The notes beneath the pieces were generated by a model that was not told the DNA's origin, did not search any database, and saw only the letters and a list, made by a program, of their open reading frames with translations. From the NCBI GenBank assembly GCA_046349935.1, contig JAXMBK010000010.1:315226-379225 (forward strand): a stretch of DNA of 64,000 bases. The letters are read 5' to 3'. The stretch is from CAIXSC01 sp046349935. Lineage in GTDB: Bacteria > Planctomycetota > Planctomycetia > Pirellulales > Pirellulaceae. This document shows, one piece after another, positions 10,633 to 19,684 of the stretch. Made by a program: the position numbers and the translations under genes. Numbering within the stretch: position 1 is the stretch's first letter; each line of letters starts with the position of its first letter.

Positions 10633-13134
10633 ATGCGCCTGCCCAAAATCCTCGCCCTCGTGGCGTTCGCTCTGACTCCCTTCTCCGTCGCCGCTCAAGA
10701 AACCCCGCCCGCCCCCGCGCCGGCCGCCGAAGCTAAACCGGCCGAAGCAAAGCCGGCCGAGCCGCAGCCGGAAGCCAAGCCGGCCGAACCGAAGCCGGCG
10801 GAAAAGCCCGCGGAAGCCAAACCGGCAGATGCGAAACCCGCGGAGTCCAAGCCGGCGGAGTCCAAGCCGGCGGAGTCCAAGCCGGCGGAAGGGGCGCCGG
10901 CGGAGGCGACGCCGCCCAAGGGGCCGCTGCCGGGACACTCGTACCACGGCGAAGTGTTTAACGAAGGTGCGCGCCAGGCCGCCTACCTGATGCACGGGAT
11001 GCCGAAGATCGTCTTCCCCACCTCGACCAAGAATCCCGAAGCGCAGAAGTTCATTGAACAAGGCATGGGGCAGCTGCACGGCTTCTGGTATTTCGAGTCG
11101 GAGCGGTCGTTCCGCCAAGCGGCCGCGATCGACCCCGACTGCGCGATGGCCTACTGGGGCATGGCCTTCTCCAACTTCGACAATGAAAAGCGCGCCAAAG
11201 GCTTCATCGCCGAAGCGGTCAAGCGGAAAGACAAGTGCACCGAACGCGAACGCCTCTACATCGACGCGCTCGATAAGTTCCTGGCCGGCGACCGCAACAA
11301 GAACAAAGAGCGACACGAACAGTTCACTCGGTCGATGGAAAAGATCCTCTACCAGTTCCCCGACGACATCGAAGCCAAGGCGCTCGTCGCTCTGCGCCTG
11401 TGGCGCAATCGCGACGTGGGCATTCCCATCTCCAGCTACATGGCGATCGACGCGCTGCTGAGCGAAGTCTTCGCCGTGAACCCGATGCATCCGGCGCATC
11501 ACTACCGCATTCACCTGTGGGACAACGAAAAGTCGGAGAAGGCCGTTCCGTCGGCGGCTGTCTGCGGGCAAACCTCCGCGGGCATCGCCCACATGTGGCA
11601 CATGAGCGGCCATATTTTCTCGGGACTCAAACGCTACGAGGACGGCGCGTGGCAGCAAGAGGCGTCGGCGCGAGTCGACCATGCGCACATGATGCGCGAC
11701 CGCGTGATGCCCGATCAGATTCACAACTTTGCTCACAACAACGAGTGGCTGATCCGCAACTTGATTCACATCGGCCGCGTCCGCGGCGCGATCGATTTGG
11801 CGCGGAACATGTGCGAACTGCCGCGGCATCCTAAGTACAACACGACCAAGCGCGGCAGCGCGAACTTCGGCCGCACGCGATTGGTCGATGCGCTGACGAC
11901 CTTCGAGCTGTGGGACGAACTGATCGCCCACTGCAACTCGCCGTACCTCGAACCGACCGACGACGTCGACGATCAACAAAAGCGCCTCCGACTGCTCGGC
12001 GTCGCCCATTTCCGCAAAGGCGAACTGGAGCCGGCCAAGCAGATCCTGGCCGACTTCCAACAGCGGCTCGCGAAGGAAAAGGAAGCGCAAGACAAGGCGG
12101 GCGCGGAAGCCGAGATGAAGGCCAAGGGCGAAAACAAGCCGCAAGCCGACGTCGATAAGGCGAAGAACGAAGCGCGCAAGGGATTCGACGGCAAGATCCA
12201 AAACCTCGAACGCATCATCGCCGAACTCGAAGGCCTCCAGGCGCTCGCCGCCGGCGACGCCAAAGCGGCGTTGCCCCTGCTGCGGAAAGCGGGCAACGTG
12301 AACGCCGGCCTCCTGGCGCTCGTCCAGTTGCAAGCGGGCGAGAAAGAGGAAGCCGAAAAGGCCGTGCGTCAGTTCGTCAACAACAACAAGAATGAAGTTC
12401 AGCCGCTGGCCTCCCTCATCGAAATCCTCTGGCTGCTGGGCAAGAAGCCGGAAGCGGGCGAAGCATTCAAGGAACTGCGCGACATCTCGGGCGCCATCGA
12501 CGACCTGACCGTTCCCACCTTCGCGCGACTCGCCCCCATCGCCAAAGAGCTCAACCTGCCCGCCGACTGGCGAGTGGTGAAGCCGCCGCGATCCGACGTC
12601 GGGGCGCGCCCGCCGCTCGATACGCTCGGCCCGTTCCGCTGGAGCCCGTCGCCGGCGCCCGAGTTTTCGCTGGTCGACGCCGAGGGCAAGCCGCATGCCT
12701 TGCGGCAGCACCAGGGCAAGCCGATCGTCCTGATCTTTTACCTCGGCAGCGGCTGCCTGCACTGCGCCCAGCAGTTGCAGAAGTTCGGCCCGAAGGCGGC
12801 CGAGTTTGAAAAGGCGGGGATGAAGCTGCTGGCGGTAAGCAGCGATGATCAGACGGGGCTGAAGACGTCGATCGACAACTACCAGTCGGGCCCGATGCCG
12901 ATTCAGCTCCTGAGCAACTCGGACCTGTCGGTGTTCAAGGCGTATCGCTGCCACGACGACTTTGAGAACAAGACCCTGCACGGGACGTTCATCATCGACG
13001 GTCGCGGCTTCATCCGCTGGCAAGACATCAACTATGAACCGTTCATGGACGTCGACTTTGTGTTGGCGGAAGCCAAACGGCTGCTCAGCCAAACGACGTC
13101 GGCGCCCCCCGAAGCAAAACTGACGTCGCGGTAG
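10633..13134 (+). CDS. Secreted TPR protein fused to a C-terminal thioredoxin-like (redoxin) domain
   Basis: The 833-residue product begins with a signal peptide (about 1-22). A Pro/Ala/Glu/Lys linker (about 23-97) made of AKPAE-type repeats follows, which probably spans envelope layers. The middle (about 115-640) is helical and TPR-like, with motifs such as HMWHMSGHIFSGLKRYEDGA. The end (about 660-830) is an AhpC/TSA-type domain with PGFSLVDAEGK-like entry and a CLHC motif at residues 708-711. A CxxC pair suggests thiol-disulfide exchange outside the cytoplasm, possibly reductive repair or cytochrome maturation; the partner is unknown. Upstream codons are open, but ATG 10633 is the only start giving a signal peptide. 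It stands alone, divergent from the low-complexity membrane protein. Confidence 0.8.
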   Translation: MRLPKILALVAFALTPFSVAAQETPPAPAPAAEAKPAEAKPAEPQPEAKPAEPKPAEKPAEAKPADAKPAESKPAESKPAESKPAEGAPAEATPPKGPLPGHSYHGEVFNEGARQAAYLMHGMPKIVFPTSTKNPEAQKFIEQGMGQLHGFWYFESERSFRQAAAIDPDCAMAYWGMAFSNFDNEKRAKGFIAEAVKRKDKCTERERLYIDALDKFLAGDRNKNKERHEQFTRSMEKILYQFPDDIEAKALVALRLWRNRDVGIPISSYMAIDALLSEVFAVNPMHPAHHYRIHLWDNEKSEKAVPSAAVCGQTSAGIAHMWHMSGHIFSGLKRYEDGAWQQEASARVDHAHMMRDRVMPDQIHNFAHNNEWLIRNLIHIGRVRGAIDLARNMCELPRHPKYNTTKRGSANFGRTRLVDALTTFELWDELIAHCNSPYLEPTDDVDDQQKRLRLLGVAHFRKGELEPAKQILADFQQRLAKEKEAQDKAGAEAEMKAKGENKPQADVDKAKNEARKGFDGKIQNLERIIAELEGLQALAAGDAKAALPLLRKAGNVNAGLLALVQLQAGEKEEAEKAVRQFVNNNKNEVQPLASLIEILWLLGKKPEAGEAFKELRDISGAIDDLTVPTFARLAPIAKELNLPADWRVVKPPRSDVGARPPLDTLGPFRWSPSPAPEFSLVDAEGKPHALRQHQGKPIVLIFYLGSGCLHCAQQLQKFGPKAAEFEKAGMKLLAVSSDDQTGLKTSIDNYQSGPMPIQLLSNSDLSVFKAYRCHDDFENKTLHGTFIIDGRGFIRWQDINYEPFMDVDFVLAEAKRLLSQTTSAPPEAKLTSR

Positions 13135-13272
13135 TCGCCGTTTCCCGGGAGCAAACCGCCCGCTAGCGCGGGAGCGGCTGAGGGGCGCGCCGAGTTGCGG
13201 TCGGCAAGGTGCGAATTCCGTAGGTGACGGCGCGACCGCGGGCGGCGACTAACTTGTCGGGGAGAATCGGCC

Positions 13273-14394
13273 ATGTCTCGGGAGACGATCTTTGCGGCGA
13301 GCGTCGAGTACTTTTTAAGTCCGATCTTGCCGTTTCTGCGCGATCCGACGGTCACCGAGGTGATGGTCAATCGCTTTGATCAGGTGTACGTCGAGCGCGG
13401 CGGGCGACTGTACAAAACCGATGCCAAGTTCGCCAGCGACGACGCGCTGCTGTCGGCCGTGCACAACGTGGCGCAATGGGTCGGACGACGCATCGACGAA
13501 CTCCAACCAGTGCTCGACGCACGTCTGCCCAATGGCTCGCGCGTGCACGCCATCCTGCCGCCCGGCTGCCGCAACGGCACCTGCCTGACGATCCGCAAGT
13601 TCAAAGCGGGCGGCATGACGCTGGACGACCTCATCGGCTACGGCAGTTTGAACGAGGCGGCGGCCGAATTCCTGCAGTTGTGCGTGCGGCTGCACAAGAA
13701 CATCGTCGTCTCGGGCGGAACCGGCACCGGCAAAACGTCGCTGCTGAACGCCATGTCGACCGCGATTCCCGAGGAAGAGCGGATCGTGGTGATCGAAGAC
13801 ACGTCCGAATTGCGACTGAACCAGGAGCACGTGGTGTACTTGGAGGTGCAGAAGCCGGACCCTCAGGGGCGCGGCGGCCTCACCATCCGGCAGTTGTTCG
13901 TGGCGTCGCTGCGCATGCGCCCCGACCGCATCGTGGTGGGCGAAGTGCGGGGCGGCGAGGCGCTCGACATGATTCAGGCCATGCTGAGCGGCCACACCGG
14001 CAGTCTCACGACGGTCCACGCCAACACCACTCGCGACGCCCTCACGCGACTCGAAACCCTCTCGCTCATGTCCGACGTCAGCCTGCCGGTCTATGTGGCT
14101 CGAGCGCAAGTGGCGGCGGCCGTGCAATTGATTGTGCAATTGGGGCGTTTTTCGGAGGATGGCTCGCGTCGAGTGACCCGGATTTCCGAAGTCCTGGGGT
14201 TGGGGGCCGATCAGCAGTACCAGCTGCGCGACCTGTACGTGCTGCGAATGCGCGGTCGAGACGCGCAGGGCCAGCTGGTCGGGGAGCTGGAAGCGACCGG
14301 GGAGCAGCCGACGTTCGCCTCCGAGCCCCTCGAACAGGGGCTTCTGGACCGCGTGAAGGCGAGTCGCCCGCTTTGGCGTTTGACCCCTATGTAA
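13273..14394 (+). CDS. cpaF: CpaF/TadA-type secretion ATPase
   Basis: This hexameric ATPase of the type II/IV secretion superfamily powers pilus assembly. The 373-residue protein shows Walker A GGTGTGKT (148-155), the Asp box VIEDTSEL (173-180), Walker B RIVVGEVRGGEA (219-230) and the His box GHTGSLTTVHAN (240-251), all intact. The N-terminal domain is short but contains the DPTVTEVMVNRFDQVYVERGG segment typical of CpaF. GGGGAG lies 9 bases before the ATG. It leads a run of same-strand genes for pilin-like and Tad proteins, so a Tad/Flp-type pilus or pseudopilus is likely. No TadB/TadC platform, TadZ or secretin is in this window. Confidence 0.93.
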   Translation: MSRETIFAASVEYFLSPILPFLRDPTVTEVMVNRFDQVYVERGGRLYKTDAKFASDDALLSAVHNVAQWVGRRIDELQPVLDARLPNGSRVHAILPPGCRNGTCLTIRKFKAGGMTLDDLIGYGSLNEAAAEFLQLCVRLHKNIVVSGGTGTGKTSLLNAMSTAIPEEERIVVIEDTSELRLNQEHVVYLEVQKPDPQGRGGLTIRQLFVASLRMRPDRIVVGEVRGGEALDMIQAMLSGHTGSLTTVHANTTRDALTRLETLSLMSDVSLPVYVARAQVAAAVQLIVQLGRFSEDGSRRVTRISEVLGLGADQQYQLRDLYVLRMRGRDAQGQLVGELEATGEQPTFASEPLEQGLLDRVKASRPLWRLTPM

Positions 14395-14437
14395 GGGGCG
14401 GTAGAATCGAGTCAGGCACGGGAGGATGAACGCAGCA

Positions 14438-14689
14438 ATGACGGACGCGCCCCAGAGCCCGACGCTCGACCCAACCGCCGCTCGCCCTGTTCGTATGCCC
14501 GCTCCGCGTGCGCGACATTGGCATATGCGACATTGGCGTGCGCTGCGCCGGGGAGCTGCGACGCTGGATTACGTCCTGGTGATGGGCGTCGTCATGCCGC
14601 TCGTGGTGTTCGTGTATTGGGCGGCGCCGAGGGCCATGAATCTAGTGTTTGAATTGACAAGCGTCGTGATGGGCTGGCCGTTTCAGTGA
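14438..14689 (+). CDS. Small Flp-pilin-like protein
   Basis: This 83-residue protein has a basic N-terminal region, then RRGAATLDYVLVMG leading into one hydrophobic helix (about residues 48-66). The Gly followed four residues later by Leu-Asp-Tyr matches a type IVb prepilin cleavage site (G before the processed N-terminus, acidic residue at +5), with Asp instead of Glu. ATG 14438 is preferred because GGGAGG at 14420-14425 is 12 bases upstream; an in-frame ATG at 14426 directly abuts it. A prepilin peptidase is encoded two genes downstream, which supports processing as a pilin or pseudopilin. Confidence 0.7.
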   Translation: MTDAPQSPTLDPTAARPVRMPAPRARHWHMRHWRALRRGAATLDYVLVMGVVMPLVVFVYWAAPRAMNLVFELTSVVMGWPFQ

Positions 14690-14779
14690 GGGATCAACTT
14701 CGTGATTCGACGAAGTTTTGCGGATTGGCGGCGTGACGGACGGCCAGCGACGGCGACGATAGAAGAGAAGGGGAGAGCC

Positions 14780-15010
14780 ATGAAAACAAGCATTGCGACG
14801 ACGTGGCGCCAGTGGCGGACGTTGTTCCAGGATTTGCATGCCGACCGACGGGGCGGCGTGAGCATTGAAACGGTGTTGATCATTGCCGCGATCGCGCTGC
14901 CGATTTTGATCTTCGTCATCAAATTCGGTTGGCCGCGCGTGAAGAATTTCTTCAACCAAGGCATGAACGACCTGGAAAACAACGCTCAACAAGCCGGCAA
15001 CAACACGTAG
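14780..15010 (+). CDS. Flp-pilin-like protein
   Basis: This 76-residue protein contains DRRGGVSIETVLIIAAIALP, which is a Gly cleavage site, Glu at +5 and then a single hydrophobic helix, followed by a short polar tail rich in Asn and Gln. This is the layout of Flp/type IVb pilins, though the usual Tyr after Glu is Thr here. The ATG at 14780 has GGGGAG about 8 bases upstream; an open upstream extension to 14702 lacks such support. It ends 7 bases before the prepilin peptidase gene, so the two are probably co-transcribed. It is the better candidate of the two for a major pilin. Confidence 0.75.
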   Translation: MKTSIATTWRQWRTLFQDLHADRRGGVSIETVLIIAAIALPILIFVIKFGWPRVKNFFNQGMNDLENNAQQAGNNT

Positions 15011-15017
15011 GCCCCGC

Positions 15018-15584
15018 ATGGTCGGCGCGGCGCTTTTGGGCGCATTGCTGCTCGTCGCCACCTATACCGACGTGCGGTGGCGGATCATTCATAACGCGAC
15101 GACCTATGGAGGAATCGCGACGGCGTGGGCGGCCAGCGCTTGGGCGACGTGGGCCGGCGTCGACTCGGGTGCGGGCTCGCCCGCCGAAGTCGCTCGGTGG
15201 GGCCTCCCGCCGCTGTGGGACAGCCTGATCGGCTGCCTCGTGTGCGGCGCGATGATGTTGGTGTGTTACCTGTTCTTCGCTCGCGAACTGGGCGGAGGCG
15301 ATGTCAAGTTGATCGCCATGATCGGCTGCTTCTTGGGACCCTACGGGGGGCTCGAAGCCATGCTTTGGACCATGGTGATCGGCGGCGTGATGGCGCTCGT
15401 GATTCTGGTGTGGCGAGTGGGAGCGGTCCGGTTGGCGGGCATCCTCGGTCGCTACTTGACGGCGGCAGCCAGCGGGCGACGGCCCGAACTGCTGGAAGAC
15501 GAGCGCGCGGTGATGAAGACCGATCTGTTCCTGTCCCCCAGTGCGTTGCTGGCGGTCGTGATCGTCCGCGGTTGGTCAGGGTAA
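15018..15584 (+). CDS. A24-family prepilin peptidase (CpaA/TadV-like)
   Basis: This is a membrane aspartic protease that cleaves the leader peptides of type IVb prepilins. The 188-residue protein has several hydrophobic helices and both catalytic aspartate motifs: YTDVRWRIIHN near residue 15-25 and GGGDVKL near residue 95. It lacks the N-terminal methyltransferase domain of PilD, as is usual for CpaA/TadV. It lies directly after two pilin-like genes and before three TadE/TadG-like genes, whose N-termini are its probable substrates. Confidence 0.9.
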   Translation: MVGAALLGALLLVATYTDVRWRIIHNATTYGGIATAWAASAWATWAGVDSGAGSPAEVARWGLPPLWDSLIGCLVCGAMMLVCYLFFARELGGGDVKLIAMIGCFLGPYGGLEAMLWTMVIGGVMALVILVWRVGAVRLAGILGRYLTAAASGRRPELLEDERAVMKTDLFLSPSALLAVVIVRGWSG

Positions 15585-15592
15585 GGTGTCGC

Positions 15593-16810
15593 ATGAATCG
15601 CCATATCCTGCTCGCTTGCCTCCCATATGTCTCCCTGATGTTCGCTTCGGCGGCCCTCGCCTGGCTGCTCGCCCGCCTGGTCAAAGTCCGCTTCGATTGG
15701 CGCCACTTGCGGAATCTGCCCGGCGATCAACGCGGCGCCGTGCAAAGTCTGAGCTTCGTGCTTACGGTACCGGCGTTCGTCATGGTGCTGATGTTCATCG
15801 TGCAGCTGAGTCAACTGACGATCGCCAAAGTGGTCGTCGAGTATTCGGCGCTGGCGACTGCTCGTTCGGCGCAGGTTTGGGTCCCGGCCGACCTGTCGCT
15901 GGTGCGCGGCGGCGGCCCGAATCAACTGCCTTGCTGGACGTACCTGGGCGAGATGCCAGGACCTGACGGCTGGAGCTACTCGGTGTATCAGGTCCCGCGC
16001 GAAGGCGTGAAGTACCACAAGATCCGGCAAGCGGCCATCCAGTCGCTGTTGCCCATCTGTCCCTCGCGCGACACCGGCGCACCCCAGACGGCCGACGCGG
16101 AACAAATCGCGCGCAGCCTGCAAGCCGCCGCGACGGTCTATGCTCCCGGCATGGCCGCCAATCCGAAGGTGTACGATCGGTTCCGCAACAAACTGGCCTA
16201 TGCGCTGGCGAACACGCAGGTGGACATCGAAGTGCGGCATAAGGAGGACGAGCCGCCGTTGTCGACGTATTTGATCGGGCCTTATCCCTACGAGTTTCAG
16301 TGCGGCGAGGTGGGCTGGCACGACCAATTGATCGTGACCGTGACCCACGAATTTGCGTTGCTGCCCGGCCCGGGACGTCTGTTGGCGCGGCGCACTCCGC
16401 CCGTCAGTTCCGCGGCTGGCTCTTCCGCTGGTGCAACTTCCACCGCAACCGACGCCGTGGCCGATCGCATCCGGCAAGTCAACGGCGTGCATACGTACAC
16501 GCTGCAAGCGACCGCCCGTTTGTACAACGAGGGGCAGAAGCCGCGGATTGGGTACGCACAACGGTTCCCCGGCCCGGCGCTCGCCTTGAGACTCGGTGCG
16601 ACCTCGCCCGTGTTGAATCTGGAATCGCCCGAACTGGGCGCCGCCGCCGCGGTGGACTCAAACGCCGCGGTCGACTCAGGCGCCGCGGTCGATTCTGGCG
16701 CCGCACGAGCACAAGAGGCGTGCTGCGACGAACTGCCGACCGCGCCGCTCATCGCTGCGGAGCCGAGTTATGACGACTTGCCGAGCGTGTTGCGGAGGAC
16801 CACTCCATGA
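15593..16810 (+). CDS. TadE/TadG-like membrane protein
   Basis: The 405-residue protein has an N-terminal hydrophobic helix (about 5-27), then DQRGAVQSLSFVLTVPAF followed by a second helix, the position typical of TadE/TadG pseudopilins. The +5 residue after Gly is not acidic, so processing is uncertain. The rest is extracytoplasmic and ends in an Ala/Asp-rich low-complexity tail with AAVDSNAAVDSGAAVDSG-type repeats. The ATG at 15593 follows TAAGGTG at a normal distance. Its stop overlaps the next gene by 4 bp (ATGA), indicating translational coupling within the tad-like operon. Confidence 0.7.
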   Translation: MNRHILLACLPYVSLMFASAALAWLLARLVKVRFDWRHLRNLPGDQRGAVQSLSFVLTVPAFVMVLMFIVQLSQLTIAKVVVEYSALATARSAQVWVPADLSLVRGGGPNQLPCWTYLGEMPGPDGWSYSVYQVPREGVKYHKIRQAAIQSLLPICPSRDTGAPQTADAEQIARSLQAAATVYAPGMAANPKVYDRFRNKLAYALANTQVDIEVRHKEDEPPLSTYLIGPYPYEFQCGEVGWHDQLIVTVTHEFALLPGPGRLLARRTPPVSSAAGSSAGATSTATDAVADRIRQVNGVHTYTLQATARLYNEGQKPRIGYAQRFPGPALALRLGATSPVLNLESPELGAAAAVDSNAAVDSGAAVDSGAARAQEACCDELPTAPLIAAEPSYDDLPSVLRRTTP

Positions 16811-18321
16811 AGCGACTCCATGGGCCGCGAGTTCGTTTGGCACTTCGGTCCCGCTGGGCGTGGCGGATGCTGCGTCGTCGAGCGGCTCGGTTGCATGGCG
16901 ACCAGCGCGGTTCGATCAGCATCGCATCGGTCTTTGCACTCCTGCTGCTCGTCATGCTCCTCGGCATGGTGATGAACTCGAGTCGCCAGATTGACCAGAA
17001 AGTGCGGTTGCAGAACGCCGCCGACTCGGCGACGTGGTCCAGCGGCCAGGTGTTGGTTCGCAACATGAATTCGCTGGCGTTCACCAACCACCTGCTCGCC
17101 GACACGTTCGCGTTGACGGCGTTCATGCGCGAGGCGCGTGATCGGAATGCAGAAAGTTACACCGAGCGGATCATGAACAACTGGGAACGGATTGGACCGT
17201 TCTTGGCGACCTCGGAGTTTCCGCCGTTCGCTCGGTTGGGCAGCGCGATCACGCAGAAGACGCCGCACGAGCGAGAGATGGCGACCAGCTACGGCCGCTG
17301 GGCCGCAGCCGCCTCCGAGATGACCCTCCCGGTGCTGGAGGAAGTGTTGGCGACCGAAGCGATTCCCGAGTACCAACGGGCGCTGGCCGACGCCACGCCG
17401 CTGCTCGTCCAACAAACGGCCCAAGAAGTTGCTCGACGCCACGGGCAGGCCTGGCCGCGACGCAGTTCGTTATATGCCGTCGTCTGGCGAACTCGAGTGG
17501 ACCCGATCGGCGGGATGCAGGAATCGGACCGTCGAACGTTGCCCGCCGTCGATCCGTCCCCGTACGCGTCGGTCACCGGCGGCTCGGCGGCGCTCCAGCC
17601 GCAGTACTTCCGAGCGGCGGTGGATCAGCGCCGGCGATTGGCTCATCGCTACTTGGCGGATTGGAACAACGAGTCGCTGTTGGCGTTCGACCGTTTCGGC
17701 AAGATGTCGCAGTTCGCCACGCTGTGGCGCAACTTTACGTGCGGTTACTTGGAACAGTTGTTGAACGTCGAGTATCCGGACCGGAACTTGCCGTTTCAGA
17801 TTCGGTCGCGCGCCGAGTCGCCGGGGGCGGACAACGACTATCTGGAAGAGGACTTTATGTTCGTCGGCGTCGTGTATCAGCGACAGCCGAATGACTTTGT
17901 GCCGGGGGTGTTCAAGAACCCGGCGGCCTTCGATCGTCAAGCGTTTGCGCAGATCGAGATGTTTGTGCCGCGACGACGATTGGTCCGAGTGCGTCCGGGG
18001 CAAGATTCCAATCCGCAGGGGATGTCGCTGGGAGGCGTGCCCGGCGGGTTCATCATCCTGCCGCCCGATCCGTCGCCGCCTCCTCCTCCGCCCAGCGACG
18101 ACCCGCCGGCGTGGATCGTCGTGCGGCAAGGCGGCGGTTGGCACCCGGATTCTTGGGACTTGCTCACGCAGAACTGGGCCGTGCAGTTGACGCCGTCGAC
18201 GACGCAGCACCTGCGCGAGATTCTTTCAGCGCCGCCGTACGTCAACAACGTCGGCGCCGGAAACGTACCGAACTGGGGCTCGCTGTCGACGTCCGACATC
18301 GGCAATTTGACGCATCACTAG
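16807..18321 (+). CDS. TadG-like putative Flp pilus assembly protein
   Basis: The 504-residue protein begins with about 35 mostly basic residues, then DQRGSISIASVFALLLLVML and one membrane helix. KVRLQNAADSATWSSGQVL follows; the conserved Asn-Ala-Ala-Asp-Ser-Ala segment is the hallmark of the TadG/TadE N-terminal domain. The extracytoplasmic region of about 430 residues has no recognised motif beyond a Pro-rich stretch of SPPPPPPSDDPP type near residue 420. It overlaps the previous gene by 4 bp. It probably forms part of the envelope-spanning Tad apparatus. Confidence 0.75.
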   Translation: MKRLHGPRVRLALRSRWAWRMLRRRAARLHGDQRGSISIASVFALLLLVMLLGMVMNSSRQIDQKVRLQNAADSATWSSGQVLVRNMNSLAFTNHLLADTFALTAFMREARDRNAESYTERIMNNWERIGPFLATSEFPPFARLGSAITQKTPHEREMATSYGRWAAAASEMTLPVLEEVLATEAIPEYQRALADATPLLVQQTAQEVARRHGQAWPRRSSLYAVVWRTRVDPIGGMQESDRRTLPAVDPSPYASVTGGSAALQPQYFRAAVDQRRRLAHRYLADWNNESLLAFDRFGKMSQFATLWRNFTCGYLEQLLNVEYPDRNLPFQIRSRAESPGADNDYLEEDFMFVGVVYQRQPNDFVPGVFKNPAAFDRQAFAQIEMFVPRRRLVRVRPGQDSNPQGMSLGGVPGGFIILPPDPSPPPPPPSDDPPAWIVVRQGGGWHPDSWDLLTQNWAVQLTPSTTQHLREILSAPPYVNNVGAGNVPNWGSLSTSDIGNLTHH

Positions 18322-18341
18322 CCTCGCGCGGAGCCGCTGCC

Positions 18342-19346
18342 ATGAAGATGAAACGACGCTGCAAGCGCCGCGGGTTGGCGCCGGTGGAGTTCGTGCTGTG
18401 GCTGCCGGTCTTGTTGTTCGTGATGGCGCTGATGGTGAACTACGGGACGATGGCCGCGTGGCGCATTCGCGGCGAGGTGGCGGCGCACGACGCCGGTTGG
18501 CGCACTCGCTGGCCGCGTCAAGGCGGCGGCGAACCCGATCCGGCGCCATCGACGTCGGTCGTCACTCGGACCGAAACGGTCGTGAATCAAGCGGACATGG
18601 CGCACCTGGATCCGGCGGCACTGCGGATGCCGGTCGTCCGCGGTCCGCTGCCGAACGGCTTTACCGTGAACCCGTTGTTGGACCCGCTTCCCGGCGCGGT
18701 CGCCGGCAATGCTCACGTCGAACGCCAGTATCCGCTTTTGCGCAAGGTCGGCTCGTTCGAGAGCGGTCCGATCAACGATCCGATCTTGCATGGGTCGCGT
18801 ACCAGCAGCGAGATGGGATTCCCGAACGTGTTTCGTCGCATTCGCGCGCTGTACAACTTGCCGCAGACCGACGCCAGTTTGCCGCAGGCGTTTCAGACGG
18901 CCGTCCTGGCCGTATTGTCGATCCCGGATTATGCGGGTTTGAGCGTGTTGGATCGGGATGCCGATTGGATTGAGTATCGCGGGTCGGCGCCCGATTTTCA
19001 TCCACGAGCGGGACGGAGCTGCACGGTGGATCGCGACGTGATGTGGCGGAATGCGGTGAGTCGCTTGGTGGACGTGTGGGATCCGGCGCGCGACCGCTGG
19101 CGGCTCGGCGCCATCTCGCGCCTGCCCAGCACGCTCACCAGCAGCTTCCTGTCGCTTTACCAATCGACGCTTCGGCAATTCGAGGCCGAACTCGAGTCGG
19201 ACCCGCCGCCTCCGCCCGACCGCATCGCGTACCTGCAGCAGGAGATCCCCGAACTGCGCGAGAAGATCGAACAATTAGAACAGTTCCGCGCCCGCATCAG
19301 CGGTTTCGAATCGCGTCTCGAAAACCGTCCCGCCGACCAACCATAG
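18342..19346 (+). CDS. TadE-like protein
   Basis: The 334-residue protein starts at ATG 18342, 20 bases after the TadG-like gene. RRGLAPVEFVLWLPVLLFVM has the prepilin-like Gly, a +5 Glu and an aromatic residue followed by a single hydrophobic helix, as in TadE. The remainder is extracytoplasmic and ends in a coiled-coil-prone segment (YLQQEIPELREKIEQLEQFR). It is the last gene of the tad-like run. Its TAG stop (19344-19346) is the first triplet of a family C hairpin repeat. Confidence 0.75.
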   Translation: MKMKRRCKRRGLAPVEFVLWLPVLLFVMALMVNYGTMAAWRIRGEVAAHDAGWRTRWPRQGGGEPDPAPSTSVVTRTETVVNQADMAHLDPAALRMPVVRGPLPNGFTVNPLLDPLPGAVAGNAHVERQYPLLRKVGSFESGPINDPILHGSRTSSEMGFPNVFRRIRALYNLPQTDASLPQAFQTAVLAVLSIPDYAGLSVLDRDADWIEYRGSAPDFHPRAGRSCTVDRDVMWRNAVSRLVDVWDPARDRWRLGAISRLPSTLTSSFLSLYQSTLRQFEAELESDPPPPPDRIAYLQQEIPELREKIEQLEQFRARISGFESRLENRPADQP

Positions 19347-19372
19347 TCGTGGACCGCTCCGCGGTCCAACGC
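19344..19372 (+). repeat. Family C hairpin repeat at a stop codon
   Basis: The element reads TAGTCG, then the hairpin TGGACCGC-TCC-GCGGTCCA (8-bp arms, TCC loop), then ACG. Its TAG is the stop codon of the TadE-like gene. A second locus at 48334-48391 holds two head-to-head copies, again supplying a stop codon. The TCC loop is shared with family A. Confidence 0.85.
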
Positions 19373-19389
19373 CCCCCGCCGCGCCGCTC

Positions 19390-19684
19390 GGTGGGCCCGC
19401 GCTCGCAGAGCCTCGCTTGGCCCACCCTACGAGCTGCCTCCTCACTATTTTCTACCTTCAACTCACTGCGCCGCTCGGTGGGCCCGCGCTCGCAAAGCCT
19501 CGCTTGGCCCACCCTACGAGCGGTCTCCTTACTATTTTTTACGTTCAACTCTCTGCGCAGCCGGTGGGCCCGCGCTCGCAAAGCCTCGCTTGGCCCACCC
19601 TACGAGCTGCCTCCTTACTATTTTCTACGTTCAACTCTCTGCGCAGCCGGTGGGCCCGCGCTCGCAAAGCTCGCTTGGCCCACC
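19390..19684. repeat. Four-copy tandem array of family B palindromic repeats
   Basis: Four units with a period of 86-87 bp carry a 37-bp core that starts GGTGGGCC and ends GGCCCACC (19390-19426, 19477-19513, 19563-19599, 19649-19684). Each is followed by CTA(C), and the units are separated by near-identical linkers ending in TTCAACTCWCTGCGC. On the minus strand each core begins GTAGGGTGGGCC. The last copy supplies the TAG stop (19685-19687) of the minus-strand nitrilase-family gene. The linkers are repeated as well, so this is not a CRISPR array. A second array of the same core lies at 56467-56711. Confidence 0.9.

Noticed and set aside
19390..19684. A repeat array that could be mistaken for CRISPR
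   Set aside because: The intervals between cores are themselves nearly identical, units are 86-87 bp, and no cas genes are near.
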